Positions 51,128 to 59,499 of a DNA stretch of 60,000 nucleotides are shown piece by piece. The stretch comes from Symbiodinium natans (lineage: Eukaryota > Sar > Dinophyceae > Suessiales > Symbiodiniaceae), in NCBI GenBank assembly GCA_905221605.1, contig CAJNDS010000537.1, positions 1-60,000 of the forward strand. Reading direction: 5' to 3'. Position numbers and translations under genes: made by a program. Numbering within the stretch: position 1 is the first letter of the stretch; each line of letters begins with the position of its first letter. Under the pieces are notes generated by a model. The model was not told where the DNA came from. It saw nothing but the letters and a program-made list of their open reading frames with translations, and did no database searches.

Positions 51128-51262
51128 GTTTAGGGTTTAGGGTTTAGGGTTTAGGGCTATAGGGTTTAGGGTTTAGGGTTTAGGGTTTAGGGTTTAGGGT
51201 TTAGGGTTTAGGGTTTAGGGTTTGGGGTTTAGGGTTTAGGGTTTAGGGTTTAGGGTTTAGGG
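51128..51262. repeat. TTTAGGG array
   Basis: Near-perfect G-strand array just 3' of the exon at 51042, giving an exon flanked by arrays in opposite orientation. Confidence 0.92.
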
Positions 51263-51421
51263 GGCTTAGGGGTCTAGTAGGGGCCTGTAGGACATTGCAC
51301 CCAGGCCTGAAAGGCTTCAACCCTGTATCCTGAGCCCAGAGCCTGTACCCCAAAGCCTTCATTTCAGAGCCGCCGAAACCCTAAACCCTCAACCCTAAGC
51401 CCTCAACCCTGCACCTTCCAG

Positions 51422-51461
51422 ATGGACGGTGCCAGATGACGACTCTGGGACCCTTGTTTAG
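51422..51461 (+). CDS. Candidate terminal exon, unknown product
   Basis: Acceptor GCACCTTCCAG, 12 codons (WTVPDDDSGTLV) and TAG. Confidence 0.35.
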
Positions 51462-51670
51462 GAGTCGAGTCGACTGCTTCGAGTAAGAGTGCCGCTTACA
51501 GCCAAGCCGGCCACAATTCCCTTAAACCCTGAGATGTGAGGGTCTGGGGGGGGCAACCCTGTGCCCTGAATCCTAAACCCTAAACCCTCAACCCTAAAAC
51601 CTAAAACCTAAACCCTAAACCCTAAACCCGAAACCCTGAACCTGAAACCCTGGACATCTAGGGGCCACAG

Positions 51671-51713
51671 GGTCTGGGATGCACGAGCCTGCCCCAAAAC
51701 GGCGTCAGACTGC
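51671..51713 (+). CDS. Candidate exon, unknown product
   Basis: Acceptor GGGGCCACAG, strong donor GTGAGC. Reads VWDARACPKTASDC. Confidence 0.45.
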
Positions 51714-51956
51714 GTGAGCCCTGCTTGGGGTTTGGGGCAGTTGCAAGCAAAGTGCCTTGAGCCTTCAACCTTCAACCTCAAAAACCCTAAGTCCCTAACC
51801 CTAAACCCTATACCCGAACCCTAAACCCTAAACCCTGAACCCTAAACCCTGAACCCTGAACCCTGAACCCTGAACCCTAAACCCTAGCCCTAAACCCTAA
51901 ACCCTGAACCCCAAACTTCAAAACTTGAAAGTGGGCCCTGAAGCCTCCTCGACCAG

Positions 51957-51999
51957 GTGTCGGGAGTACAACCAGGACCCAGCGGCCAGCAGGGCTGGG
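51957..51999 (+). CDS. Candidate exon, unknown product
   Basis: Acceptor CTCGACCAG, donor GTTTAGGG. Reads CREYNQDPAASRAG; a second frame is open. Confidence 0.4.
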
Positions 52000-52268
52000 G
52001 TTTAGGGTTTAAGGTTTATGGTTTAGGGTCTAGGGTTTAGGTTTTAAGGGGGTTAGGGTTTAGGTTTAGGTTTAGGGTTTAGGGCTTAGGATTTAGGGAG
52101 GGCTTGGGGTAGTTAGGGCTTGGGGCTGAGGGCTGAGGGCCGGGTAACAGCGCTCGGGGTTCAGAGTTTTTGCGCTTTGGGGTTCAGGGGTTTCGGGTTC
52201 ATGGTTTAGGTCTCGGGGGGGGGGGGATTGAGGTTAGCCTACAGCCACACTCAACCCTAAACCCCCAG

Positions 52269-52317
52269 TTCAGGGTGGGGGGCTTGAAAGACGATGAGAC
52301 ACCTTACAAGCAGGGGG
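52269..52317 (+). CDS. Candidate exon, unknown product
   Basis: Acceptor AACCCCCAG, donor GTTTAGGG. Reads FRVGGLKDDETPYKQG. Confidence 0.48.
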
Positions 52318-52547
52318 GTTTAGGGTTCGGTTTTGGGTCTAGGGTCTGGACATCACAGCGATCTTGGGCGCTTGCAGTTTGGGAGCCTTCAGGCCTGTTA
52401 AAGCCTACGCCCCGCCAAACCCCAAGCCCCAGGCCCAAGCCCCAAAGCCAAACCCGAAACCCCGAACCCTAAACCCCAAACCCGAAACCGCAAACCCCGA
52501 ACCCCAACCCCCTGAACCCATTTCTGGGCGCGCCGATTCGACCGCAG

Positions 52548-52602
52548 AACGCCGGGCTTCCCAAGAGCACGATGCGGGACTACCTTCAAGACAAGGCCCA
52601 TG
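52548..52602 (+). CDS. Candidate exon, unknown product
   Basis: Acceptor TCGACCGCAG, GC donor GCTTAGGG. Reads NAGLPKSTMRDYLQDKAH; the same frame is open upstream through PFLGAPIRPQ. Confidence 0.5.
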
Positions 52603-52623
52603 GCTTAGGGTCTAGGGTTAAGG

Positions 52624-52706
52624 GTGTTCAGGGTTCAGGGTTCAGGGTTCAGGGTTCAGGGTTCAGGGTTCAGGGTTCAGGGTTCAGGGTTCAGGGTTCA
52701 GGGTTC
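52624..52706. repeat. TTCAGGG array
   Basis: About 12 perfect units of a one-base variant of TTTAGGG. Confidence 0.95.
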
Positions 52707-52953
52707 AGAGCATAGAATCCCCAAGCATAGAATCCCCAAGCCCCTTGGTCCTCAACACGAAAGCGTGGAGCAAGGATGCGGCCTTCATTGCTCGCTTCAA
52801 TGACGCCAGGAGCTGAGTGATTTCGACCAAAGAGTTGTAGAGTTGATCCTTGTGGTCGTCCATGTGCAAGGGTTGATCTGTGTCGCCTTTGGGATGGGGG
52901 GGGGTTTCTCCTTCCCATCGCATTCCTTCTTCCGCCCCCCTCCCCTCCCCCAA
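52705..52953 (-). CDS. Small helical protein, minus strand
   Basis: ATG to TGA, 82 codons, with HMDDHKDQLYNSLVEITQLL and ASLKRAMKAASLLHAFVLR, a strongly helical segment. The C-terminus contains a 5-residue tandem repeat (GDSML x2) from a 15-bp duplication, and the stop sits at the edge of the TTCAGGG array. Plus-strand frames here are poor. No family recognised. Confidence 0.5.
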   Translation of the reverse strand: MGEGRGAEEGMRWEGETPPHPKGDTDQPLHMDDHKDQLYNSLVEITQLLASLKRAMKAASLLHAFVLRTKGLGDSMLGDSML

Positions 52954-53069
52954 TATAGTTTAGGCCTTGGGGTTTACTGTAGGGTTTAGGGTTGAGGTCT
53001 TAGGGGTTCCGTAAAGCAATCCTTGATCCCCCTGGCCTCAAGAGCATCTTTGCCGCCCAGTCTTGACCC

Positions 53070-53529
53070 ATGCAAGCGCCGCCATGGAGGAAGCTACCCG
53101 GCGACACAGCTGTGCTCTGGACCCTGGACAACCCGAAGCAGCTGGGCACTGCCGCCTATGATAAGTACGAGAAGTACAAGGCATCGAAGACCCTGGGCGA
53201 GGCCTTTGCCGCCGGCGTGCGCGTTATCGACCTCAACCACGACTACAAGAAGCTTACTTAGCCAACTTTAGTTTTGGGTTTCCTTATTTCGTAGGAATGA
53301 TAAAGTTTAACCTTTTTTTTCTCCCTTGGTTATTGGCGAAGTAAGGAAGGGCTGGTTGAGGATCAACTTTGACGGAGGCACCATGCGCTCTTGGGGCCCC
53401 TGCGGTGTCCATGGCGTTGAGGAGTTCCTTTCCAGTTTGGACCTCCGGGAGCTGGGTCGGCTTTTGGCAGCTTCCCGGAAAGCAGCGGATGCCGCGCTGT
53501 GTGAGCTTCGTACCTCGGCATGCCCGTGA
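53070..53529 (+). CDS. Two-exon gene, unknown dinoflagellate-type protein
   Basis: Exon 53070-53251 and exon 53346-53529 join through a GC-AG intron (GCTTAC...GAAGTAAG, 94 bp, with AAGAAG/AAGGAAG near both junctions). Reads LPGDTAVLWTLDNPKQLGTA, AYDKYEKYKASKTLGEAF, DLNHDYKKKGWLRINFDGG, then SSLDLRELGRLLAASRKAAD and a TGA: about 121 residues. The KYEKYKASKT...DLNHDYKKG pattern resembles a short motif I recall in many dinoflagellate proteins of unknown role. Whether ATG 53070 is the true start or the exon begins at a nearby AG is unsure. Confidence 0.55.
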
Positions 53530-53720
53530 GATATGCTGTGTGCTTTCACCTTCTATTCATATAACCCGTGCTCTTCTCAAAAAAGACTCTACGGGACTAA
53601 ACACCTGGACCCTCAACCCCGTACCCTTGAGGTCATCGCTGCCAGCACTTCGAGTACACGGGGCAGTTTGCCTCCTCCTCTCGCTCCTCCTGGGGCCGGG
53701 CCCATCCCAACTCGATGAAG

Positions 53721-53771
53721 GTGGCTTCGCGGCAGCTGGTCTTGCTGCCAAGCTGGCCTTGGGATATGGGG
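53721..53771 (+). CDS. Candidate exon, unknown product
   Basis: Acceptor TCGATGAAG; the donor is the first GTTTAGGG. Reads GGFAAAGLAAKLALGYG, glycine/alanine-rich. Confidence 0.4.
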
Positions 53772-53858
53772 GTTTAGGGTTTAGGGTTTAGGGTTTAGGG
53801 TTTAGGGTTTAGGGTTTAGGGTTTAGGGTTTAGGGTTTAGGGTTTAGGGTTTAGGGAC
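53769..53858. repeat. TTTAGGG array
   Basis: Near-perfect G-strand run. Confidence 0.92.
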
Positions 53859-53919
53859 CCCTAAAATAGACCCCCAAATCGTAGGATTTCCTTATATAAG
53901 GTACCCCGAGCCTCGGAAG

Positions 53920-54000
53920 CCCGCATACGTCAGCGTGTATCTCATCTGGCTTGAAATCAGTGTTCAAGAGCGACCGCCCTGTCAGCTCTCTTTCTTCCAA
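53920..54000 (+). CDS. Candidate exon, hydrophobic segment
   Basis: Acceptor GCCTCGGAAG, GC donor GCCTTAAACC. 27 codons: PAYVSVYLIWLEISVQERPP then CQLSFFQ. Confidence 0.5.
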
Positions 54001-54029
54001 GCCTTAAACCCCAAATCCTAGAAGCACCA

Positions 54030-54114
54030 AGATGTTCCCCCTTTAGACTAGCAGTCCTTAATAGGGATTCTAGTACCCCCTACTATGATTCCTATGAAGG
54101 GCTGGGAACATCCC
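54030..54114 (+). mobile_element. Family A short TIR element, copy 3
   Basis: AAGATGTTCCCCCTTTAGAC TAGCAGTCC at the left, GGGAACATCCC at the right, with inner TTAATAGGGATTC / GATTCCTATGAAGG. 85 bp. Confidence 0.75.
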
Positions 54115-54423
54115 AAACCCAAACCCTGAACCCCAAACCCCAAGCCCTAAAACCCCAAAACCCCCAAACCTCAAAACCCTAAACTAAAACCCTCACAGCC
54201 TAAAATCCCTAAGCCCTGAACCCTCAACCGCTTGAAGGGTTTAAGAGTTGATCCTCGAAACCCTGAAACCCCTCAAACCCCTGAAACCCCTAAAACCCCT
54301 AAAACCCCTAGCACCTCTAAGACCCCTGAAACCACCCAAAACCCGTCAACCCCCTCAAACCCCTAAAAAAACCTTCCAAAACCTCTAAAATCCCTGAAAA
54401 AACCCCTAAAAACCCCCTCAAAG

Positions 54424-54835
54424 CCCGAGGTTCCTGCGGGCGCGGCAGCGCGCCTTCATCGAGACCCTGGACCTCGCGAGGGCGCCGTTGAAGGCCCTCG
54501 AGGATCCCGGCCTCCTGGTGGCCTTGAAGCTCTTCCTGCAGGTTTGATTTTGATTTTTCTTTTTAGTGTTTAGACTTTTTGGTTTTTGTTTTTTGATTCG
54601 TTGTTTTTTGATTTGTTTTGTTCTTGTTTTCGGTTTGATTTTTTTTTGTGTTACGTTTGTTTTGTTTTTAAATGTTTTTCGTATCCAGGAGAAGCATGCG
54701 CTCACTGAAGAAGCTGGTGCTTCCAATGGACGGCTGGGAGTCCAGCAGCAAGCGGCGAGCCGTTGCGACGGCCCTTGCTGGCATCGACGTGGGCTTCGTG
54801 TTCCGGCGCGAAGTGCCCAAAAAGATGAACGGATG
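54424..54835 (+). CDS. Two-exon coding segment, unknown product
   Basis: Exon 54424-54537 (acceptor CTCAAAG; PRFLRARQRAFIETLDLARA, PLKALEDPGLLVALKLF) joins exon 54689-54835 (RSMRSLKKLVLPMDGWESS, KRRAVATALAGIDVGFVFRR, EVPKKMNG) through a T-rich GC-AG intron (54538-54688). The second donor is GTTTAGG. Using GT at 54541 instead would put exon 2 in a less protein-like frame. No family recognised; the start and end lie in other exons. Confidence 0.6.
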
Positions 54836-54977
54836 GTTTAGGTTTTAGGGTTTAGGGTTTAGGGTTTAGGGTTCAGGGTTTAGGGTTTAGGGTTGGAGGT
54901 TTAGGGTTGGATAACTCGTGACTGTTCGTCCCAGCAACTCCCTTCCAGGGGGAGGTTAACAGTGAATCCTCAACCTT

Positions 54978-55078
54978 TACACCCTAAACCCCAAACCCTA
55001 AACCCTAAACCTTAAACCTTAAACCCTAAACCCTAAACCCTAAACCCTAAACCCTCAAACCCTAAACCCTACACCCTA
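54978..55078. repeat. CCCTAAA array
   Basis: C-strand run with a few variants. Confidence 0.88.
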
Positions 55079-55116
55079 AATAACACGCTTTGGTTTTGGG
55101 GTTTTTTGAGTTTCAG

Positions 55117-55178
55117 AGGGCCCTTGCACCCTTCCTGGGACCGCTCTAGGAACCCGCCTGGACCCTGTCTGGTGGGAC
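55117..55178 (+). CDS. Candidate exon, unknown product
   Basis: Acceptor TGAGTTTCAG, donor GTTTAGGG. Reads GPLHPSWDRSRNPPGPCLVG. Confidence 0.45.
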
Positions 55179-55189
55179 GTTTAGGGCCA

Positions 55190-55302
55190 AGGTTAGGGTT
55201 TAGGGTTTAGGGTTTAGGGTTTCGGGTTTAGGGTTTCGGGTTTCGGGTTTCGGGTTTCGGGTTTCGGGTTTAGGGTTTAGGGTTTAGGGTTTAGGGTTTA
55301 GG
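55190..55302. repeat. TTTAGGG / TTTCGGG array
   Basis: A block of five TTTCGGG units (55226-55268) lies inside a TTTAGGG array. Confidence 0.9.
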
Positions 55303-55317
55303 GCAACCTTGGGACCC

Positions 55318-55407
55318 TCTACTTGAAAGGTTCGTGCGTACTTCCAAGTAGCGTTATAAGTACCCATAGTTACCCTGCTTTTAAGTGCCCATGAACCTCC
55401 AAGTAGA
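55318..55407. mobile_element. Family B TIR element, diverged
   Basis: TACTTGAAAGGTTCGTGCGT ACTT at the left and AAGTGCCCATGAACCTCCAA GTA at the right. 90 bp. Confidence 0.7.
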
Positions 55408-55633
55408 ATCACTTGTGACCCTCCCTGTAACAACAATCTTGATTCTAACCCGACCTGCCGTTCACACCCCATTCCTAAATTCCATAACCCCTACACCCTC
55501 AAACCCCTCAACCCCAAGCCTTAAACCCCAAAACCCTAAACCCCAAAACCCTAAACCCTAAGCACTAAACACTAAACCCTAAACCCTAAACCCCAAGTGC
55601 TGGCCTAGGTCAGTCTCTTTCGCGGCTGTGCAG

Positions 55634-55691
55634 ACGAGGGGTTCCCGTTCCTGGAGGCTCTGGGGCAGCTCTGGGTGTGGGGGTTTGCAAG
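55634..55691 (+). CDS. Candidate exon, unknown product
   Basis: Acceptor GGCTGTGCAG, donor GTATAGGG. Reads DEGFPFLEALGQLWVWGF. Confidence 0.5.
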
Positions 55692-55914
55692 GTATAGGGC
55701 TTTCGGGTTTAGGGGGTTTAGGGTTTAGGGTTGAGGGTTTAGGGCTTTGGAGGTTTAGGCTTAGGAGTTTAAGGGTTTATGGTCGAGGGCTTGGGTCTTG
55801 TGGGGACTGAGGGACCTCATTGCAATGCAGGGCCTGACTGGCCAGCCCTAAGCCCTAAACCCTAGACCCACACCCCACTCTTCAACTTTGTTTTAGCAGG
55901 AAGCCCTCTCAAGG

Positions 55915-55977
55915 GTTGCCGTATCTATGAAGGACTGTTAGTATAAGAGGTGTTAGTATAAGGGGGAACATCCCAAG
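55915..55977 (+). mobile_element. Family A short TIR element, copy 4 (truncated)
   Basis: GTATCTATGAAGGACTGTTA GTATAAGA, a 14-bp duplication, then GGGGGAACATCCC. Left TIR missing. Confidence 0.6.
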
Positions 55978-56177
55978 TAAAAAAAACTCAGCATGCCAAA
56001 AGAACAAAACAGGCCCGTTTGGAAAGCTTTGCAATCTCGTGCGGGCGTCTACGAAATCGGGCTCAACGTCCAAAGCCCTGAAATCCCCAAACCCAAACGA
56101 ACCCTAAACCCTAAACCCTCTAAGCCCTACGCCCTACGCCCTAAGCCCTAACCCCTAACCCCTAACCCCTCACCCCT

Positions 56178-56461
56178 ACCCCCTAAACCCTGAACTAAGC
56201 GAGGAGTTGCTTCCGTCGAGCGACAGACCCCGAACGCTCGGCCGACGGCCTCACAGCCCGAGCGCCATCAATTCCGGGGCCCCTGGCCCTGCTGGCGAAA
56301 TTCCTGGACCAGGGGGCCGGCGAGGGGGTCCAGGCAGGCAGGTTGCTCAATTTCGGGACTTTGGGCCTTGCGACGTTCTGCTGGCCGTGGGACGGGTCCC
56401 GGGCAGGGCCCTGGGCCAGGCCGGGTTCCCAGGCCTTCTGCGTTTTCAGGAACAAGGGTAA
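56178..56461 (+). CDS. Ambiguous GC-rich open region
   Basis: A plus frame reads ELSEELLPSSDRPRTLGRRP ... AQFRDFGPCDVLLAVGRVPG, but other plus (56343-56636) and minus (56195-56584) frames are also open over the same bases. Coding is likely somewhere; strand is not certain. Confidence 0.3.
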
Positions 56462-57145
56462 CCTGACCAACAAACCCTTCAACAGGCATCGCCCTGACAC
56501 GCCGAAAGCCCAGAAAGGGCCGAGGCTACCCCGAACCCCAGCAAGGCCTAACCCTGCAACTTCAACATGGTTGGCCCTTATCATGAGGGTCTTGATGGTG
56601 GCTGAATGTGGTGAATCAAGAGTAAAGAGATCCTAGAGTTGGGGCTTCTGGAAGGGTCTCAAGGTGTGACAGGTTGTGTTCTTCATTCACGAGTCTGTTC
56701 ACCTTTCACACTGTTCCCCCCTTGGCAGTTAAGGTCTTCTGGAAAGGTTAACAGGTACGTCCTAAAGGTGAATCATCTGTCAAGGAACTTCGGGGCCGTG
56801 TTCATAGTCTTCTCTCGCGAAGACAGTGACCCGCATGGCATTAAGATATGCCTCCGCGAAAGATCCGCTCTGGGATTGCGAAAGTTATTTTTTTCCGCGA
56901 CAGTTCTTACGTAGCCCAGGTTTTGTTCCATGTTGCCAGCATTTTCCAGGCTTTCAGTTTCCTGCTAGACTGCCCGGGTGGCTCCGAAGTACTCGCAGAG
57001 CCAAGGGGCTCGCCTGATCAGCGCCACAATCCCTCAAGCCCTCAAGCCGAGAACTTCTTCATAGCCTCTCAAAATAGAGTCCTTCCAACCCCCAAACACT
57101 CATCTATGCTCTCATGCGCAGCGCAACTGACGCACCTGCGTGCAG
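56462..57145. other. Unassigned region
   Basis: Overlapping open frames on both strands (56639-56914 plus, 56848-57285 plus, 57104-57577 minus). A TCGCGAAAG phrase recurs at 56813, 56857 and 57449-57505. Confidence 0.35.
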
Positions 57146-57208
57146 AGTTTGCAGCCCCAAGATCCGGAAGCAGTTCTCAGGGCTGGATATTTGGCGAAAG
57201 TTCCGCGC
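57146..57208 (+). CDS. Candidate exon, unknown product
   Basis: Acceptor CTGCGTGCAG, perfect-looking donor GTAAGT. 21 codons: SLQPQDPEAVLRAGYLAKVP R. Confidence 0.48.
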
Positions 57209-57639
57209 GTAAGTCGAGGCAGCCTTTCCAAGGACGGCGCTCATCTGAGGTGCGTGTTGGCTGTTATTGGGATTCATATCTTTGAAAAAGTGAAGCCAAT
57301 CCATTGCCGAAGGAACTGCAAGGCCCTGTATGGTTCTGGACTTGAAACCTGAGCTAAACTCTAAACCCCAACCCTGAACGCTCAAATTTGGCTTGTTGCA
57401 GCTTAGGGATCTAGACCTTGATCTGGGCCAGTAGCATAAACCTGCGCCGCGATGTGCTCGCGAAAGTTTTGCGAAAGTTCGTTCTCGCGAAGGCGGTTCT
57501 TTCGCGATGAAAGGACTTAGATCACAGCTCATTTTACTTTTCGTTTTAAGCTTGTGCACCCTGGCTCGATTGTGCAAAACGCTTCACAACCCTTGCCCGG
57601 CATGCTCAAAATTTCTCTTTCTGGCGTCCCGGGGCCCAA

Positions 57640-57895
57640 GCCCTAAACCCTAAAGCCAGCCCAGAGTAGGCCTAAACCCTAAAGCTGGGCCAAGAGTAGG
57701 CCGTAAACCCGAAAACCAGGCCGGAGTAGGCCCTAAACCCTAAACCCTAAACCCTAAACCCTAAACCCTAAACCCTAAACCCTAAACCCTAAACCCTAAA
57801 CCCTAAACCCTAAACCCTAAACCCTAAACCCTAAACCCTAAAACCAGGCCAGAGTGGGCCCTAAACCCTAGTTCCAGAGTGGGTTCAGCTGCAGG
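57640..57895. repeat. CCCTAAA array with a 30-bp higher-order unit
   Basis: GCCAGAGTAGGCC-like modules alternate with CCCTAAA at 57650-57735 and again at 57842. A perfect CCCTAAA run covers 57729-57841. Confidence 0.85.
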
Positions 57896-57975
57896 CTCCC
57901 CTTCGGATCACGGTGATCCTGATGGCACTTCCGGAGCAAAGGGTGAAGTATCAGAAGGCCCAGCCTGCCCCCTAA
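57895..57975 (+). CDS. Candidate terminal exon, unknown product
   Basis: Acceptor GTTCAGCTGCAG, 26 codons (APLRITVILMALPEQRVKYQ KAQPAP), with TAA supplied by the first CCCTAAA unit. A second frame is open. Confidence 0.5.
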   Translation, partial: APLRITVILMALPEQRVKYQKAQPAP

Positions 57976-58200
57976 ACCCTAAACCCTAAACCCTAAACCC
58001 TAAACCCTAAACCCTAAACCCTAAACCCTAAACCCTAAACCCTAAACCCTAAACCCTAAACCCTGAACCCTGAACCCTGAACTCTGAACCCTGAACCCTG
58101 AACCCTGAACCCTGAGCCCTGAACCCTGAACCCTGAGCCCTGAACCCTGAACCCTGAACCCTGAACCCTGAACCCCAACCCTTAACGCTTAACCCTTAAC
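57972..58200. repeat. CCCTAAA then CCCTGAA array
   Basis: Perfect CCCTAAA to 58062, then about 15 CCCTGAA units. An abrupt switch of variant. Confidence 0.93.
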
Positions 58201-58365
58201 CCTAGATCCTAAACCTAAACCCAAAACCCTTAACCTCTTAACCCTAAACCCAAGGTTTAGGGGTGAGTTCAGTCCAAAGGGTTTCGAGCCTCCTGGGTCG
58301 GTGTTTAACGGAAATGTTGGAATGAACTTCCCAGGGATGTAGTCTGCGGCTTCAATTCTCCCAAG

Positions 58366-58432
58366 GGCCCCCCGAGTCTTGGGGACACTTCCAAGGGAGC
58401 AGCGTTCTGCGTTTAAGATGCCGCTGCGGGAA
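58366..58432 (+). CDS. Candidate exon, unknown product
   Basis: Acceptor TTCTCCCAAG, GC donor GCCCTAAACCC. Reads APRVLGTLPREQRSAFKMPL RE. Confidence 0.5.
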
Positions 58433-58435
58433 GCC

Positions 58436-58655
58436 CTAAACCCTAAACCCTAAACCCTAAACCCTAAACCCTAAACCCTAAACCCTAAACCCTAAACCCT
58501 AAACCCTAAACCCTAAACCCTAAACCCTAAACCCTAAACCCCTAAACCATAAACCCTAAACCCTAAACCCTAAACCCTAAACCCTAAACCCCTAAACCAT
58601 AAACCCTAAACCCTAAACCCTAAACCCTAAACCCTAAACCCAAACCCCAAACCCT
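58436..58655. repeat. CCCTAAA array
   Basis: Long C-strand array; a 63-bp segment with CCCCTAAACCATAAA is itself duplicated (58540, 58590). Confidence 0.93.
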
Positions 58656-58685
58656 AAACCTTAGTGGTCTGAGGTCCACTACCAG

Positions 58686-58730
58686 AGCCGCCCTTCCGCA
58701 GACTGGCACCTTGGGTTTCGTCTCTGGCTG
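58686..58730 (+). CDS. Candidate exon ending at a family C element
   Basis: Acceptor CCACTACCAG, 15 codons (SRPSADWHLGFRLWL). The donor GTTCTTAG is the first base pair of the family C terminal repeat. Confidence 0.45.
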
Positions 58731-58872
58731 GTTCTTAGTAAGGAATGAGGGTTCAGGGTTTAGGGTTTAGGGTTTAGGGCCTTTTAATTTCCGCATTACT
58801 AAGAACTTGGGGTACCCTAGATAATCCCCTAAAGTGCATATCTAGTGCCTTATAGTTCCATCATTCCCTATT
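58729..58872. mobile_element. Family C element with internal TTTAGGG block
   Basis: TGGTTCTTAGTAAGGAATGA GG at the left, CATTCCCTATTAAGAACCA at the right. A TTTAGGG run sits inside (58752-58778), between the arms, plus an extra ACTAAGAACTTGG arm copy at 58798. Confidence 0.75.
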
Positions 58873-59092
58873 AAGAACCAATTTTTTTTGTTGCTTGAGG
58901 GGCTTTCATTTTTCTTTGAAGTAAACGGTTGAGAGCTGAGCCGTTGAGGGCTCAGGGTAAAGGGCTCGGGCAGAGCGTGACACCGAATACCGATATCATC
59001 CCTATTTTAATCCCCATAAGATTTGTATAATTCTAAAAAAGAGTGCCCGACAGAACCTTAAAGCCTTAGAGCCCTAAACCTTGGGATGTTCC

Positions 59093-59178
59093 CCCCTTTA
59101 CTAACATGCAGTGACTAGAATAGCGAGACGTGTGTTTCCCCCTTAAGGACTGCTAGCTAGCACAAGGGGGAACATCCC
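59093..59178 (+). mobile_element. Family A short TIR element, copy 5
   Basis: GGGATGTTCCCCCCTTTACT AAC at the left, GCTAGCACAAGGGGGAACAT CCC at the right, 86 bp. Confidence 0.8.
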
Positions 59179-59225
59179 AACCCTAAACCCTAAACCCTCA
59201 GCCCTAAACCCTAAACCCTAAACCC

Positions 59226-59340
59226 TCAGCCCTTAGTTGGCCAGCCAGAGAGCGATGCATAGGTCTTGCCCACAGAGTTTCATCGAGTGTGTCGCTCTGT
59301 GTGGCTGGCTGTTAAGGCCTCCTTGTAGCTTTGGCTTTAT
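59226..59340 (+). CDS. Candidate exon, Cys-rich, unknown product
   Basis: Acceptor CAGCCCTTAG. Reads ASQRAMHRSCPQSFIECVAL then CGWLLRPPCS. The open frame continues into dispersed repeat H, so the true exon end is probably near 59330. Confidence 0.4.
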
Positions 59341-59445
59341 TGTAACTTTAGCCTTAGCCTTTTTGGGTTTATTGGGTTTCCTAATAAGGCAGCTAAAAAC
59401 TCAATTTTTGAGCTACCCTTCTGAGTGCAGCCAAGGTAGGTGTGG
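59336..59445 (+). repeat. Dispersed repeat H, copy 2
   Basis: Matches 10604-10710 (GCCTTTTTGGGTTTATTGGG, AATAAGGCAGCTAAAA, GAGTGCAGCCAAG). Confidence 0.75.
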
Positions 59446-59499
59446 TCACTTCTGTAAAATCTGGTCCCGTTTGGGGTCCTTATTAAAAGGCGGCCATAG

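Noticed and set aside
4555-58655. CRISPR array
   Set aside because: Repeats are contiguous 7-10 bp tandem units without spacers of constant length, and no cas genes are present.
3500-59000. A true chromosome end (telomere) because of the TTTAGGG repeats
   Set aside because: Arrays occur in both orientations, are short and interleaved with coding sequence over 55 kb; no terminal one-direction array is present.
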